DNA from: Ipomoea triloba
Lineage: Eukaryota > Streptophyta > Magnoliopsida > Solanales > Convolvulaceae
NCBI RefSeq assembly: GCF_003576645.1
Contig: NC_044916.1
Span: forward strand, 3,263,498 to 3,327,497
Length of the DNA stretch: 64,000 nt
Direction: 5' to 3'
In this document: positions 36,794 to 48,205 of the stretch, piece after piece
Layout: the number at the start of each line of letters is the position of its first letter
Position numbering within the stretch: the first letter of the stretch is position 1
Program-made: the position numbers and the translations under genes
Notes under the pieces: generated by a model
Told to the model about the DNA's origin: nothing
The model's input: the letters and a program-made list of their open reading frames with translations, nothing else
Database searches by the model: none

Positions 36794-38705
36794 CATCCGT
36801 ACAAGGCTCTTCTTGTTTGTTTGTTTCTTTATTATTAAAAAAAAAATTAATCTCCATTTTATTTTTTTTACAGAAGGAATTGGAATATGTAAATATGTTA
36901 TAGTTTTGTACAAGTGACAATGATTATATGCACATTATTTATTGATATCTCAAGAAAAGGAACATGATTTTAATCATCTCAAATGAAAAACATTAGAAAA
37001 ATTTTACAATTAGAATAATGAAAATTAAATACCTAACTCTTATAAATATAAAGATAGTCTAACCAGCTAAATGATTAGTAACAAGATGTTGAGATTAATC
37101 AGTTTGTGCCAAGTTTTAAGGTAATTGTATTCCGAATGCTTAAACATGAAAGCAGTATGAAGATTGAACATCTCATACACACTCCAGGTGTGTTATGCTA
37201 GTTTATCTTGACTTTTGGAGATTTTTAAAGAGTTAATTTCCAAAATGGTCCTCTGCTTATGACAAGTTCTCAAATTGGTCATATGACTTTTCTATTGCAT
37301 CCAAACTAGTCCTCCGACTATTGAAATTTAAGTCATATTAGTCATCCATTAGCATTGGCGTTAAAATAGAGGGCAAAATGAAAAATTCATCTCATATACT
37401 CTATTTTAATCATATTATGACTCCATTTTCGCATATTGAGAAGCTTTTTAGTAAAAACAAATTTTAATTTGTATTGAAATTCAAAACAAAAATTTAACAA
37501 AAATCTATAATATTAAAATATTAAATTAAATAAAAAATTTTAATTTTGTCTAATTGGAATAAATTCGACATATTTATTTTAAATTTGAATTTTTTACTTT
37601 ATTTTAATAGAGTATTTTTATTTTATATAATTTGCCCAAATATACATGTACAGAACTCAATTGAAAAATAGTAAATTTGATTTAGCTTGGCACTACCAAA
37701 AAAAGATTCGTAGTTTTCACTTTCCAATAAAAACTTTCGTGTTTATTTTATTTCCAAAAATTTATTAATATTTACTTTTTGAGTTTATGCTAGGACATCT
37801 CACATAAATCAATAGTGGTATGTAACATTTGACCATTTTTTTAAAAAAAAATTATCACATTACAGTTCTAACTTTTATTTTCTTGACAAAATTAATCATC
37901 TATTTAGATTTATGTCATTCCACTACAATAATCAAATACTAAAAATTCTTTTATTTAAAAGATATTTGATTCCCGCTTATTTCTGATATTGTCATTTTTT
38001 CTTGCAATTATTTCAATATTTTAGTAGTTGTAATTATTTAAATATTAATCAATTGTAATAAATGTGATCATTGAGCCTAAAAAACATTCTCCTCACTCAT
38101 ATCTTTCCAATATTTTTTGCGAGTATAACAATTTCACGGCTTTGATCATTAACTTTAAATTTTATCCAATAAAAAATTTAACTATTAGATTTATATATAT
38201 TAACCTTGTACTAAAAGTACATACCTTTTAAATAACTACATGTCTACATGTCTACAATAGACAAAAATTTGTAAGTCACGAATTTGATTCTGGCAAATAT
38301 CGTTTTGGTTGAACCTCTGGCACATGCTTTTCTTAATGTGGTACAGTTTACCTCACTTAGTTAATTAATATGCAAAATTTCTTTCAAAAAAAATGCAAAA
38401 TCAGAGTTTACCTAGTATACAGTTTCGGATAATATATGTTGTGGTTTTCAATAATAATAATAATAATAATATAATATGGGAAGGTATTTCTTGGAGTGCA
38501 TAGGTGAGGTGAAACATCCAAATGATAGGAGCTCAATTTCCACCACACAACCTAATCATCATAGCAAGCCTCCATTATATCTAGATAGACCTATACATAC
38601 ATTATACATATATTATCATCATCAAACTTCAATTCTCTAGAACCCATATATTTCTGGATCCATTATATTCTTCAGCTCAAAATTCAACGAATTAAACATA
38701 AAATC
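36794..38705. other. A+T-rich intergenic DNA with half a MULE-type arm
   Basis: From about 37232 the sequence gagttaatttccaaaatgg, tcctctg and gtcctccgactattg matches one arm of the GAGTTAAT elements (48748, 31900), but no opposite arm is found, so it is a truncated copy to about 37380. Nothing else recognised. A TAA microsatellite is at 38451-38470. Confidence 0.45.
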
Positions 38706-39636
38706 ATGAATGCACTCAAGCTTTACAAGCTGGGAAATCAGCATGCGTTGCTCTCATGGAGTTATTCAGCCGCCTCAAGAGTACCGCGCACTTACACTGT
38801 TCTTGCGCCGCCGCTCAAGAGGCCGAGAAATAATCTCCGAGTAAAAGCGAGTAGCGCCGGCGCCGGCGGGGAAGGACAGAATTCTAGCCGGCGTACTTTC
38901 TTGACGCTTGAAGAAGCCGGCCTGGTTGAAATCTCCGGCCTCGACGCTCACGAGCGCTTCCTCTGCCGTTTAACGGTACGTATTCGCTTGCGTCATATCT
39001 TCCTGCCTAAGTATTATATAATTGCAATTGAAATTTTATAATTTGGTTGTGAGAGTTAATCAAATATGAGATTTGTCATTTATAATTTATAGTATGAGTA
39101 ATGGTTACTTTTGATCTTATGAGATTTGTGTTATTTCTATGACCTTGTGACCTTAGTTAAATCAGTCTAAATTGTTCATAACTCGCTGGTTTAGACTTCA
39201 ATCTAAGTTGTTCATAGCCGATTGGTTTTAGACCAACAAAGTCAATAGGCAACTACTATACATCAAGAGTGGCGTTAGCAAACTAATTATTATCTGACTA
39301 ACTTAGTTGGGATAATTTGTCTCAACTTTATTAGATTTTGACACATAATTTGTGAATGACCAATAGTAAAAATGCATGTTATTAAACTCATGTAATAAAA
39401 AGCGGCAAAATTTTGGTATATAGTGACTTTAATATTTTAATATTTATGTTTTAAATTTTATGTTACAGATATCATCACTAAATTTACTGAAAGTAATATC
39501 AGAGCAAGAAGGTTGCCCAATCGAGGAGCTGAATGCAGGAAGAATATGTGATTGGTTTTTGAAAGACAAGCTCAAGAGAGAACAAAATTTGGAGTCTGCA
39601 GTTCTTCAATGGGATAGCTCTGAATTCCAATTTTAA
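38706..39636 (+). CDS. conserved plant protein of unknown function, likely plastid-targeted
   Basis: Exons 38706-38975 and 39469-39636 join in phase 0 through a GT..AG intron and give 145 residues. The first 45 or so residues are rich in S, A, R and K and almost free of acidic residues, like a plastid transit peptide. The mature part reads TLEEAGLVEISGL, HERFLCRLT, then after the intron SEQEGCPIEELNAGRICDWF and LKREQNLESAVLQWD. The clean intron and structured C-terminal region argue for a real gene, and I recall similar short proteins in other plants, but I cannot name a function or domain. No membrane segment is present. Confidence 0.8.
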
Positions 39637-39877
39637 AAACCCTCATTTAAAAAATATATATATATTTTTCTTTACTTTTTGTTAATCTAAACATGCTTTT
39701 ATTTACTTATTTATTTAATTTTGATATGGTGCAAATATGCCTCTATAATTTTTTTTTTTTAATTTTACATTTATGCTTTTATTAGTAAATAACTAATACT
39801 AGAAAATTCCTTCTATTTGTTTTAAAAAAAATATTTTTATTTACTTTTTGTCTATCTACAGGATATTGTGGTGTTCA

Positions 39878-39990
39878 TGGCTAATTTTACACTTGCTTAC
39901 TTAGTTTCCAGTGGCCTTGATTCAAAACAATCAATTACAAAATACAAATATTTGATATTAATTTGCTAAATTTTAACGGTTTGAATACAA
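39878..39990 (+). repeat. fragment of dispersed repeat module Y
   Basis: ctaattttacacttgcttac, cagtggccttgatt and caaatatttgatattaattt match the 3' part of the module at 46555-46697 and 51815-51955. Confidence 0.6.
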
Positions 39991-40009
39991 TTTGATGAAT
40001 ATATTAGAA

Positions 40010-40440
40010 ATGGAGCAAGAAGGACTCAAGTGAACTTGGGGCCCCGAGGTAGAACGCCGTGCTCAACTCGGGTGGCCCAGGGAGAGCCCATGCCTCGACC
40101 CACCAGGCCCCAAGCCGCGATCCAGCGCCTCGACTGGGGGTGCTCAGCTTGGGGTGCCTGGGGGTGCTTGACAGGGGGTGCTCGACAGGGTGCCCAGGGG
40201 GTGCTCGGACGGACGAGGTCCAAGTTTGTTTCAACCAACCTCCCTTTTTTAGGGGACAGTTAGGGAGTTTAGTGTGTATAAATGCCTTTGCGCGCTATTG
40301 TCTCATTAAGACATTCGCATCTATCATTGTCCTAATCTACTCTTGTAATAGCATTACATCCACTTTGTAATAGCTTCACAACTACAACTTAATACAACAT
40401 TTGGTCTCCGTGATCCTACTGCACTTGTTCGCCTATTTTC
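40010..40440 (+). mobile_element. GC-rich LTR-like fragment
   Basis: A GC-rich stretch (40026-40225, many gggggtgctc and gctcgac phrases) is followed by a TATA-like gtgtataaatgcc and a pyrimidine-rich stretch typical of an LTR's U3-R-U5 order. No gag/pol and no second LTR is found. It interrupts module Y, whose later phrases (tgcataattattatcac) resume at about 40620. A solo or partial LTR is my best guess. Confidence 0.4.
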
Positions 40441-40441
40441 T

Positions 40442-40655
40442 TATCCCTTTATTATTTCCTATTATTATCGGGTTTATTAATTCGGCGGGTCCCGAGTTAA
40501 TTAAATCCATCATACTACGCATAATTATTATCACAAAACACAAATACTAATATCCCTTTATTATTTCCTATTATTATCCTGTTTATTAATTCGGGCCCCT
40601 GAGTTAATTAAATCCATCATACTATGCATAATTATTATCACAAAACACAAATATT
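40442..40655. repeat. 109-bp tandem duplication
   Basis: tatccctttattatttcc begins at 40442 and again at 40551. Both copies continue through gagttaattaaatccatcat to cacaaaacacaaata, with small differences. Confidence 0.85.
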
Positions 40656-40740
40656 TGAGGGGTTTTTAATAACCATTAATTTTTAAATGACTACATTTTT
40701 TTTTGAACTTTTAAATGATTACATATAATTATCCTATTCT

Positions 40741-40865
40741 TCTTCTCCAAAAGGTTGAATCCCCAAAGGCCTGACAAAGCATTTGGGAGCTCGTGAAACT
40801 CGATCTCTGGTCTCTTCTCTCAAACTTCACTCTTGTGATAAGTTGAGCTGCCCATGCAGGCTAGA
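40741..40865 (-). mobile_element. SINE, family S1
   Basis: On the minus strand: cctgcatgggcagctcaac, then ccagagatcgagtttcacg (B-box region), then ggggattcaaccttttgg. This is the same arrangement as 23018-23110. Confidence 0.6.
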
Positions 40866-41714
40866 TATAATTATTCACAAGGCATAAATGTTTAGGACTT
40901 CGTTGTCATGATCAGACACTATCGAAAATGGAATAACATTACTGGTGATAAGCCTATACACATATACCTTTGTCTAGTAAGTCCTTTTATTCCTAGAATT
41001 ACCTAAAACCCTTGCATGAGTATAGCTACTCCGAAGGAGGGAGAAGCGGATGAGAGGGTGGAGGGGCGGAGCTACTCTTAGGTTATGATGGAACTTTAAT
41101 TTTAGCATAAAATGGAATGTAAGTGATTATTTTGTGGTACAAATATATGTAAGTTTCATTCTGATTTGAGTCGGGTCAAAATGGATTTGAACTTTTCGTA
41201 GTGAGATAAAGAAATTGATATATCGTACACTCAAAACAGATAATGAGTGAATAAAAAATTGATTTTCAAAATAAATCCATTTAAGTTGGAAATTAAAATG
41301 AGGATGGAAAGGATTTGAATAAACACTTATATAATATATAAGAACCTTTTAGAAGAATGTTGAATTGTATAACATAGACGCTTTCTCTCGTTGACAATGT
41401 TAATTCTAATTCATAGGAATTAATTTTGGATTAATTATATTCCAATTTATATTTTAAGAATTAAGATTAAGTTGTCAGATTTGTTTTAGTTGTTAATGTC
41501 ATAGTTTAATGTTATTAAATCTATCATCTCCTACAAATAGCCTTGTTGTTGGTAGATGTTTGAGGAGTTGATTTTGAACTCTCAAAATCTTTGTTTTCTC
41601 TCTTCCTACGGGAAAATTTGCCAACAATTCCATAAAAGGAATGGAGTGCTTGCCTGTTGTTCAAGTTCACTGAACTTTTAATTTGAGTGCTCAAACTTTA
41701 AGATGTGATCCCTT
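40866..41714. other. A+T-rich intergenic DNA
   Basis: No gene recognised. Confidence 0.4.
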
Positions 41715-43000
41715 TTATCTTGGGAGACTGACGGTACAACGCTCATAGCACTCTTTGGAGGTAGCGAATCGGTTTTAATAAAAGTGTGTTTTACACATAC
41801 ACGACTTGGATCTTTCCTCTTGTTCATTGAGATTATTTTTTAAAAATGAAAACCCTATTTTCGTTATATATAGATATATTTCGTCTGTGTATGTGTTTGT
41901 TTCTCTCTCTCTCTATATATATATAAGGATGAAACTGCCATAGGGGTAGAGAGGGCAACTGCCATAGGGGCCGTGGGGTGCCCCCACTGCCCAAAATTAC
42001 ATAGCCCCAAGACGACGTCGTTTTGGGGCTATGCATATATATAAGTTTTTTGTTTTTCATTTGTTGTTTCTTCAATTCTTCGTCACTAGATAGCTTCGTC
42101 TCTAACTCTTTGCCTCAGCTCGACTCCTCAGTCCATAGATCGCAGCTCTTGAGCTCCTGCCTCCACAGCTCCACCGGTTATTATCCATTTCTCCTCCGTG
42201 GACCGTGCCTCCAGCCGGACTCCGGACTGTCCGTTCACCATTCGTCCATCGCCTAGTCACCCACCGAACCACCATTAGTCCATTATAGATTTATAGCTTC
42301 AGCCCTCAGGTTCAAACCTCAACCAATCTTCATTTTTCTTCAATTTATTGTCTTAATTAGTTTTACCTAATGGCTAATTTCATAAAAATGTATTAATATT
42401 TCATATTTGATAAATCCCTAATTTGATAAATCCCTAATAGGAGTAATAGCATAATTATTCTCTTAATTAGTTTGCAGTTTTCCCTAATGGGCTAATGGCT
42501 ATTCTGTTTTGCACGTTTGCAATTAATTTATTAATTCCAATTAGTGATTACATATATGCTTAATGCTTTTGCAGATTCGTATTTGCTAGACTGCTATTCT
42601 GCTTAGGGGTGTGCAGAAACCGAATCATCCGAAAAACTCGATCGGTCCGCAAACCGAATTGGCCCAACCGAAGTCGACCGAACCCGAGATTCTTTGGACT
42701 GAACCGACGATCAAACGGCGTCGGTTAATAGGGGTTCGGGTGGGTGGAATAAATTCCCAACCGACCTGCCCGAAAATCCGATTAAAGCTTAGGGTTGCGT
42801 ATGTGTGTAAGGGTGCGACGTCGTTTGGTCATAGTGTATATATATATAGGGTTCCTCACTTCTTCTCCCTTCTCCTTCGCGATTCTGATTTCTCTCTTCT
42901 CTGATCTCTGGACTCTGGTCTAGTGGTCTCTTCCTTCTCCCTTCGCGAATCGCGATTGGGATTCACTGATTTGTTCATTTGTCTAAGACTTTGGATTCTG
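41715..43000 (+). repeat. dispersed repeat module X, copy A
   Basis: Begins near gggagactgacggtacaac, then cacgacttggatctttcc, a CT/TA microsatellite, a 34-bp near-perfect palindrome (42000-42033) just before a TATA-like stretch, and a leader-like pyrimidine-rich region. At 42603 it enters a segment starting ttaggggtgtgcagaaacc, which resembles the ends of plant hAT elements and is followed by cggttcg-type phrases. No protein is encoded. Other copies: 45905-46290 and 46700-47930. Confidence 0.65.
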
Positions 43001-43285
43001 AGTTCTCTCTATTCTAGAGTCTAGAGTCTAGTCTGTTCTCGACTTTTCGTTTGTTCTCCGGTGGTAGTCTGGTGGAAGCCGTGCTGGTGGCTGGTGGCTG
43101 GTGGCTGGTGTAGTGGTGTTGTGGGTTGTGGCTTGTGGTGGACTGGTGGTGTAGTCAACTGTCAACTTCCACTGGTGATATTTGTACAAAGAAGCCCTTG
43201 TTCGATCTCCAGGGTATTGTGAGAAACGAAGTAAATCGTTGAACCCTAGTTCTTTAAATTTGATTTATTAAATTTATATGCATAT

Positions 43286-43560
43286 TCTGGTGGAAGCACT
43301 GACTTTTGATTGCAAACCCTAGTTCAATTTGTATGCTTATTATGCGAATTTGTGATATGTTCTGTCATAGTATGATATTCTAGATTTCTGGTGGAAGCAC
43401 TGACTTTTGATTGCAAACCCTAGTTCAATTTGTATGCTTATTTTGCGAATTTGTGATATGTTTTGTCATAGTATGCTATTCTGGATTTCTGGTGGAAGCA
43501 CTGACTTTTGATTGAAACCCCTAGTTCTTTAAATTTGATTTATTAAATTTATATGCATAT
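43286..43560. repeat. 101-bp tandem repeat, about 2.7 copies
   Basis: ttctggtggaagcactgac begins at 43286, 43387 and 43488. The first two units run on through gcgaatttgtgatatg. Confidence 0.85.
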
Positions 43561-43585
43561 TATTTTTCAAAAAAAAATTATATGT

Positions 43586-43662
43586 ATATTTGTATACATA
43601 GTGGTACGGCCGCACTGAGTGGTGTATATTTGTATACATAGTGGTACGGCCGCACTGACCGC
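43586..43662. repeat. short tandem duplication
   Basis: tatttgtatacatagtgg followed by tacggccgcactga occurs twice in a row. Confidence 0.8.
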
Positions 43663-43828
43663 ACGTTAAGGGCGGCCATACCTGATTATGACCCTATATA
43701 TATATATTATTTTGGTACATAGACTTATTCCCCACCAACAGGTTATTCTTGAGAACTCAAAAATATCATATTTTGTAATGTCTAATTTGCCTTTAGCTAT
43801 TTTTATTATATATTAAAAAATTTCATCA

Positions 43829-43885
<57 letters not shown>
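43829..43885. repeat. (TTA)n microsatellite
   Basis: About 18 uninterrupted ATT/TTA units. Confidence 0.95.
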
Positions 43886-44039
43886 TTACTCATGTTCACA
43901 CATATATCATTCAAAATTAAGGATAATTATGTTTTTTTTAAACGTTTATTCCATTTCTATTTCTTAAACCAACCAAATATTTAATACAATTCCTAAAGTT
44001 TATTCTCTTACTATTCATTGTGTCGATGTTGTATTCCAT

Positions 44040-44437
44040 GTGAAATATAATTCCTATATATAAGGTAATAGTAATTAATAATATTAATATATAGTGATAT
44101 ATGGATATACTACATAATTAAATTACTATATGTTCCTTGGTGTGTTGGATAGGAATGAGAAAGACTAAATACGTTCTCTCCTTATAAAGGAAGACAACTT
44201 TGCTTGCTTCCTCAACTAATGAATAGAAGAAGAGTCCTCGTCAACAGAGATAGGCAGTCAAGTGCTAGAACTTCTTTATTGAACTCGGTCAACATGTTAA
44301 GGGCCCCGGTCTTCATCCAACCAGGGGTGTTTGTCCGCGTCAGGATAAGGGTCACTGTCCTCATCCGACTAGGGGTGTTTGTCCGCGTCAGGATAAGGGT
44401 CACCGTCCTCATCCGACCAGGGGTCCTTGTCATTTNG
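44040..44437 (+). repeat. dispersed repeat module Z, copy 1
   Basis: Runs from aaggtaatagtaattaataa through gtgttggataggaatgag and gagtcctcgtcaacag to a tandem pair of 47-bp units (gtccgcgtcaggataaggg) at about 44325-44420. Copies 2 and 3 are at 49890-51240 and 54741-55440. The layout (TATA-like stretch, then leader, no protein) suggests LTR or leader sequence of a non-autonomous element. It carries the unoccupied target site for the two insertions seen in copy 2. Confidence 0.6.
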
Positions 44438-45448
44438 GGTCACACTTGTGTGAGACCGTCTCACGGATCCTTATTCGTGAGACGGGTCGGGTCGGGTCAA
44501 AGCACCATGCAAATGTCATACTTATATGTGCAAATCTCACACTTATATGTTCAAATATAACACTAATCAAAAATACAATTTTTGTTAATTATAAGAGAAA
44601 AAGTAATACATTTTTCATAATAAGTAATGTTGACAAGTGCCTCTCACTTATAAGGGCAAATATAATACTTTTGAGGAAAAATGTAATACTTTTAAATCGA
44701 AATGTAAAAGTATTGTATTTTCCCTTAAAAGTATTACATTTACCCTAATAAGTAACAAAAATTTTATTCATGATTAGTATTACATTTGAGCATATAAGTG
44801 TTACATTTGCATNTATAGATTAAAAATTTGTTGTTGTTGTTATTGTTGTTTTACAAATGCTCAGTGATATAACATTTAGGCACACTTGTGTGAGACCGTC
44901 TCACGGATCCTTATTCGTGAGANGGGGCTATCAATAGTATATTTTTGTAATGCCTAATTTACCTTTTGAATATTTTGGTTATAGATTAAAAATTTGTTGT
45001 TGTTGTTATTGTTGTTTTACAAATGCTCAGTGATATAACATTTAGGCACACTTGTGTGAGACCGTCTCACGGATCCTTATTCGTGAGACGGTCTCACACA
45101 AGTTTTTGCCTTAGAATAAAAGGTNTAATACATTTTTCATAATAAGTAATGTTGACAAGTGCCTCTCACTTATAAGGGCAAATATAATACTTTTGAGGAA
45201 AAATGTAATACTTTTAAATCGAAATGTAAAAGTATTGTATTTTCCCTTAAAAGTATTACATTTACCCTAATAAGTAACAAAAATTTTATTCATGATTAGT
45301 ATTACATTTGAGCATATAAGTGTTACATTTGCATCTTGACCCGACCCGACCCGACCCGTCTCATGGTGAGACGGTCTCACACAAGTTTTTGCCTTAGAAT
45401 AAAAGGTGTGAGACGGTCTCACACAAGTTTTTGCCTTAGAATAAAAGG
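44438..45448. mobile_element. scrambled copies of a MULE-type MITE, with N gaps
   Basis: Contains the ends cacacttgtgtgagaccgtc and ggtctcacacaagtttttgc of the MITE seen intact at 49906-50361, but in repeated, broken order. Single N bases at 44437, 44813, 44923 and 45125 fall at breakpoints. The stretch after the last N repeats 44607-44812 without visible change, and the segment 44987-45090 repeats 44826-44922. This looks like an assembly artefact around one or two real copies. Confidence 0.6.
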
Positions 45449-45904
45449 TAATTATATTTTTTTGATTTTTATTCCATTTCTACTTTAAACCAAATATTGT
45501 AATACAATTTCTAATGCTTTTTCCTCTTACTAACCAAACAATGAAATAAAATTTAGATTCTATTCATTGCCCATTCTTTTCCCTACGAAATATATTTTTA
45601 TTCTTCCAAAATTTATCGGTGTTGTTGTTATAGTTGTTGTTTTTCAAATACTCAGTGATATACCATTTAAAATAAAGGGTAATTATGTTTTTCGATTTTT
45701 ATTCAATTTCTATTTTAAACCAAACATTTTAATACAATTTCTAAAGCTTTTTCCTCTTACTAACCAAACAATGAAATAAAATTTAGATTCTATTCGTTGC
45801 TCATTCTATTCCCTACGAAATATATTTTTATTCTTGCAAAATTCGTTATGTGAACCAAACCTACAATAGTTGACGACCTACATAGTAATATAAATATAGT
45901 ACTT
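45449..45904. repeat. A+T-rich direct repeat of about 190 bp
   Basis: ttttattccatttctac, taaaccaaatatt, tttcctcttactaacc and aaacaatgaaataaaattta recur at about 45466-45600 and 45695-45835. No gene. Confidence 0.5.
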
Positions 45905-46041
45905 TTATCATGGGAGACCGACGCTACAACGCTCCTAACATCCTTTGGAGATAGCGAATCTGTTTTAAGAAAAGTGTGTTTTACACACACACGACTTGGA
46001 TCTTTCCTCTTGTTCATTGGGATTATTTTCCAAAAATTAAA

Positions 46042-46083
<42 letters not shown>

Positions 46084-46288
46084 GACGAACATGCCATAGG
46101 CGCAGTGGGGACAGTTGCCATAGGGGCCGTGGGGGCAGCTGCCTCCACTGCCCAAAATTACATAGCCCCAAGACGACGTCGTTTTGGGGCTATGCATATA
46201 TATAAGTTTTTTGTTTTTCATTTGTTGTTTCATCAATTCTTCGTCACTAGACAACTTCGTCTCTAGCTCTTTGCCTCGACTCCTCAGT
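45905..46288 (+). repeat. dispersed repeat module X, copy C (truncated)
   Basis: Matches copy A from gggagaccgacgctacaac to the leader region, with an (AT)n run at 46046-46078 and the palindrome at 46161-46194. It breaks off at cctcagtccgcacatttt and continues into module Y. Confidence 0.65.
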
Positions 46289-46699
46289 CCGCACATTTTA
46301 AGTGCTCAAGAATGTTTCAATTCTCAAAGCGTGCAAGTAGCGTGCTTCCTCAACATTTTGAAGCACTTTAAATGTTTCTTGCATTAAATAAAACGCTTGT
46401 AATTGTTTATCCAATCCATTGTTTAATGGAAAAGGAGTAAATGGTTAACAATAATTTGTACTTATTGCTCACGATTATGTAAAATCTTTAATTTCATTAT
46501 GGGACCGATAGGGCACTTACGGTCCAACGTTCTATTTAATATTTTGTCGTCTTCGCTGCTAATTTTACACTTGATTACCTAGTTCTCGATGGCCTTGGTT
46601 CAGAAACCATCAATGCATCAATTGCAAAATATAAATATTTGATATTAATTTATCAAATTTTAAATATAATTGCTATGCATAATTGTAACAAAACACAAA
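46289..46699 (+). repeat. dispersed repeat module Y
   Basis: From ttttaagtgctcaagaatg through gcgtgcttcctcaacatttt, cgcttgtaattgtttatcc and gctaattttacacttgatt to tgcataattgtaacaaaac. Other copies start at about 47955, 51240 and 55438. Non-coding. Confidence 0.65.
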
Positions 46700-47721
46700 T
46701 GTGTGTTTTACACATACACGACTTGGATCTTTCATCTTGTTCATTGGGATTATTTTCCAAAAATTAAAACCCTATTTTCGTTATATATAGATATATTTCG
46801 TCTGTGTGTTTGTCTCTCTCTCTCTATATATATATATAAGGACAAAGCTGCCATAGGGGCAGTGAGGGCAACTGCCATAGGGGCCGTGGGGCAGCTGCCC
46901 CCACTGTCCAAAATTACATAGCCCCAAGACGACGTCGTTTTGGGGCTATGCATATATATAAGTTTTTTGTTTTTCATTTGTTGTTTCTTCAATTCTTCGT
47001 CACTAGACAGTTTCGTCTCTAGCTCTTTGCCTCGACTCCTCAGTTCGTAGATCACAGCTCTTGAGCTCCTGCCTCCACAACTCCACCGATTATTATCCAT
47101 TTCTTCTCCGTGGACCGTGCCTCAAGCGAAACTCCGGACCGTCCGTTCACCATTCGTCCATCGCCTAGTCACCCACCGAAACACAATTAGTCCATTATAG
47201 ATTTATAGCTTCAGCCCTCAGGTTCAAACCTCAACCAATCTTCATCTTTCTTCAATTTATTGCCTTAATTAGTTCTACCTAATGGCTAATTTCATAAAAA
47301 TGTTGGATTGATATTTCATATTTGATAAATCCCTAATAGGAGTAATAGCATAATTATTCTCGTAATTAGTTTGCAGTTTTCCCTAATGGGCTAATGGCTA
47401 TTCTGTTTTGCACGTTTGCAATTAATTTATTAATTCCAATTAGTGATTACATATATGCTTAATGCTTTTGCAGATTCGTATTTGCTAGACTGCTATTCTG
47501 CTTAGGGGTGTGCAGAAACCGAATCATCCGAAAAACTCGATCGGTCCGCAAACCGAATTGGCCCAACCGAAGTCGACCGAACCCGAGATGCTTTGGACTG
47601 AACCGACGATCAAACGGCGTCGGTTAATAGGGGTTCGGGTGGGTGGAATAAATTCCCAACCGACCTGCCCGAAAATCCGATTAAAGCTTAGGGTTGCGTA
47701 TGTGTGTAAGGGTGCGACGTC

Positions 47722-47801
<80 letters not shown>

Positions 47802-47930
47802 ATAAGGTTGAAAGGCATTCAGTCATTTGCGTAGACGCGATTCTGAAATTAGGGTTCCTCACTTATTCTCCCTTCTCCTTCGCGGTTCTGATTTCTCTCT
47901 TCTCTGATCTCTGGACTCTGGTCTAGCTCT
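46700..47930 (+). repeat. dispersed repeat module X, copy B
   Basis: The closest match to copy A, with the palindrome at 46917-46950 and the hAT-like segment from about 47503. A long (TA)n run at 47727-47798 replaces a short one in copy A. At about 47926 (tctagctctttgcctcg) it jumps into the same cctcagtccgcac / module Y junction as copy C. Confidence 0.65.
47727..47798. repeat. (TA)n microsatellite
   Basis: About 72 bp of TA, inside repeat copy B. Confidence 0.95.
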
Positions 47931-47944
47931 TTGCCTCGACTCCT

Positions 47945-48205
47945 CAGTCCGCACATTTTAAGTGCTCAAGAATGTTTCAATTCTCAAAGCGTGCAAGTAG
48001 CGTGCTTCCTCAACATTTTGAATCACTTTAAATGTTTCTTGCATTAAATAAAACGCTTGTAATTGTTTATCCAATCCATTGTTTAATGGAAAAGGAGTAA
48101 ATGATTAGCAATAATTTGTACTTATTGGTTGTGTAAAATCTTTCATTATGGGACCGAAAGGGCATTTACGGTCCAACATTTTATTTAATATTTTATCGTC
48201 TTCGT
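47945..48205 (+). repeat. dispersed repeat module Y (truncated)
   Basis: Matches 46289-46545 almost base for base, then diverges near gtcttcgtttaatatatac. Confidence 0.6.

Noticed and set aside
36278..36913. Long minus-strand open frame of 211 codons
   Set aside because: It is the antisense shadow of the DUF3774 gene at 36512; its translation has no family features.
40004..40370. Several overlapping open frames in the GC-rich island
   Set aside because: GC-rich repetitive DNA leaves frames open on both strands; none resembles a protein family.
44204..44560. Open frame with repeated VFVRVRIRVTVLIR-type text
   Set aside because: It is a translation of 47-bp tandem DNA repeats within module Z and crosses an N; not a protein gene.
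47510..47926. Open frame containing a long YIYIYI run
   Set aside because: It reads through a TA microsatellite inside repeat copy B.
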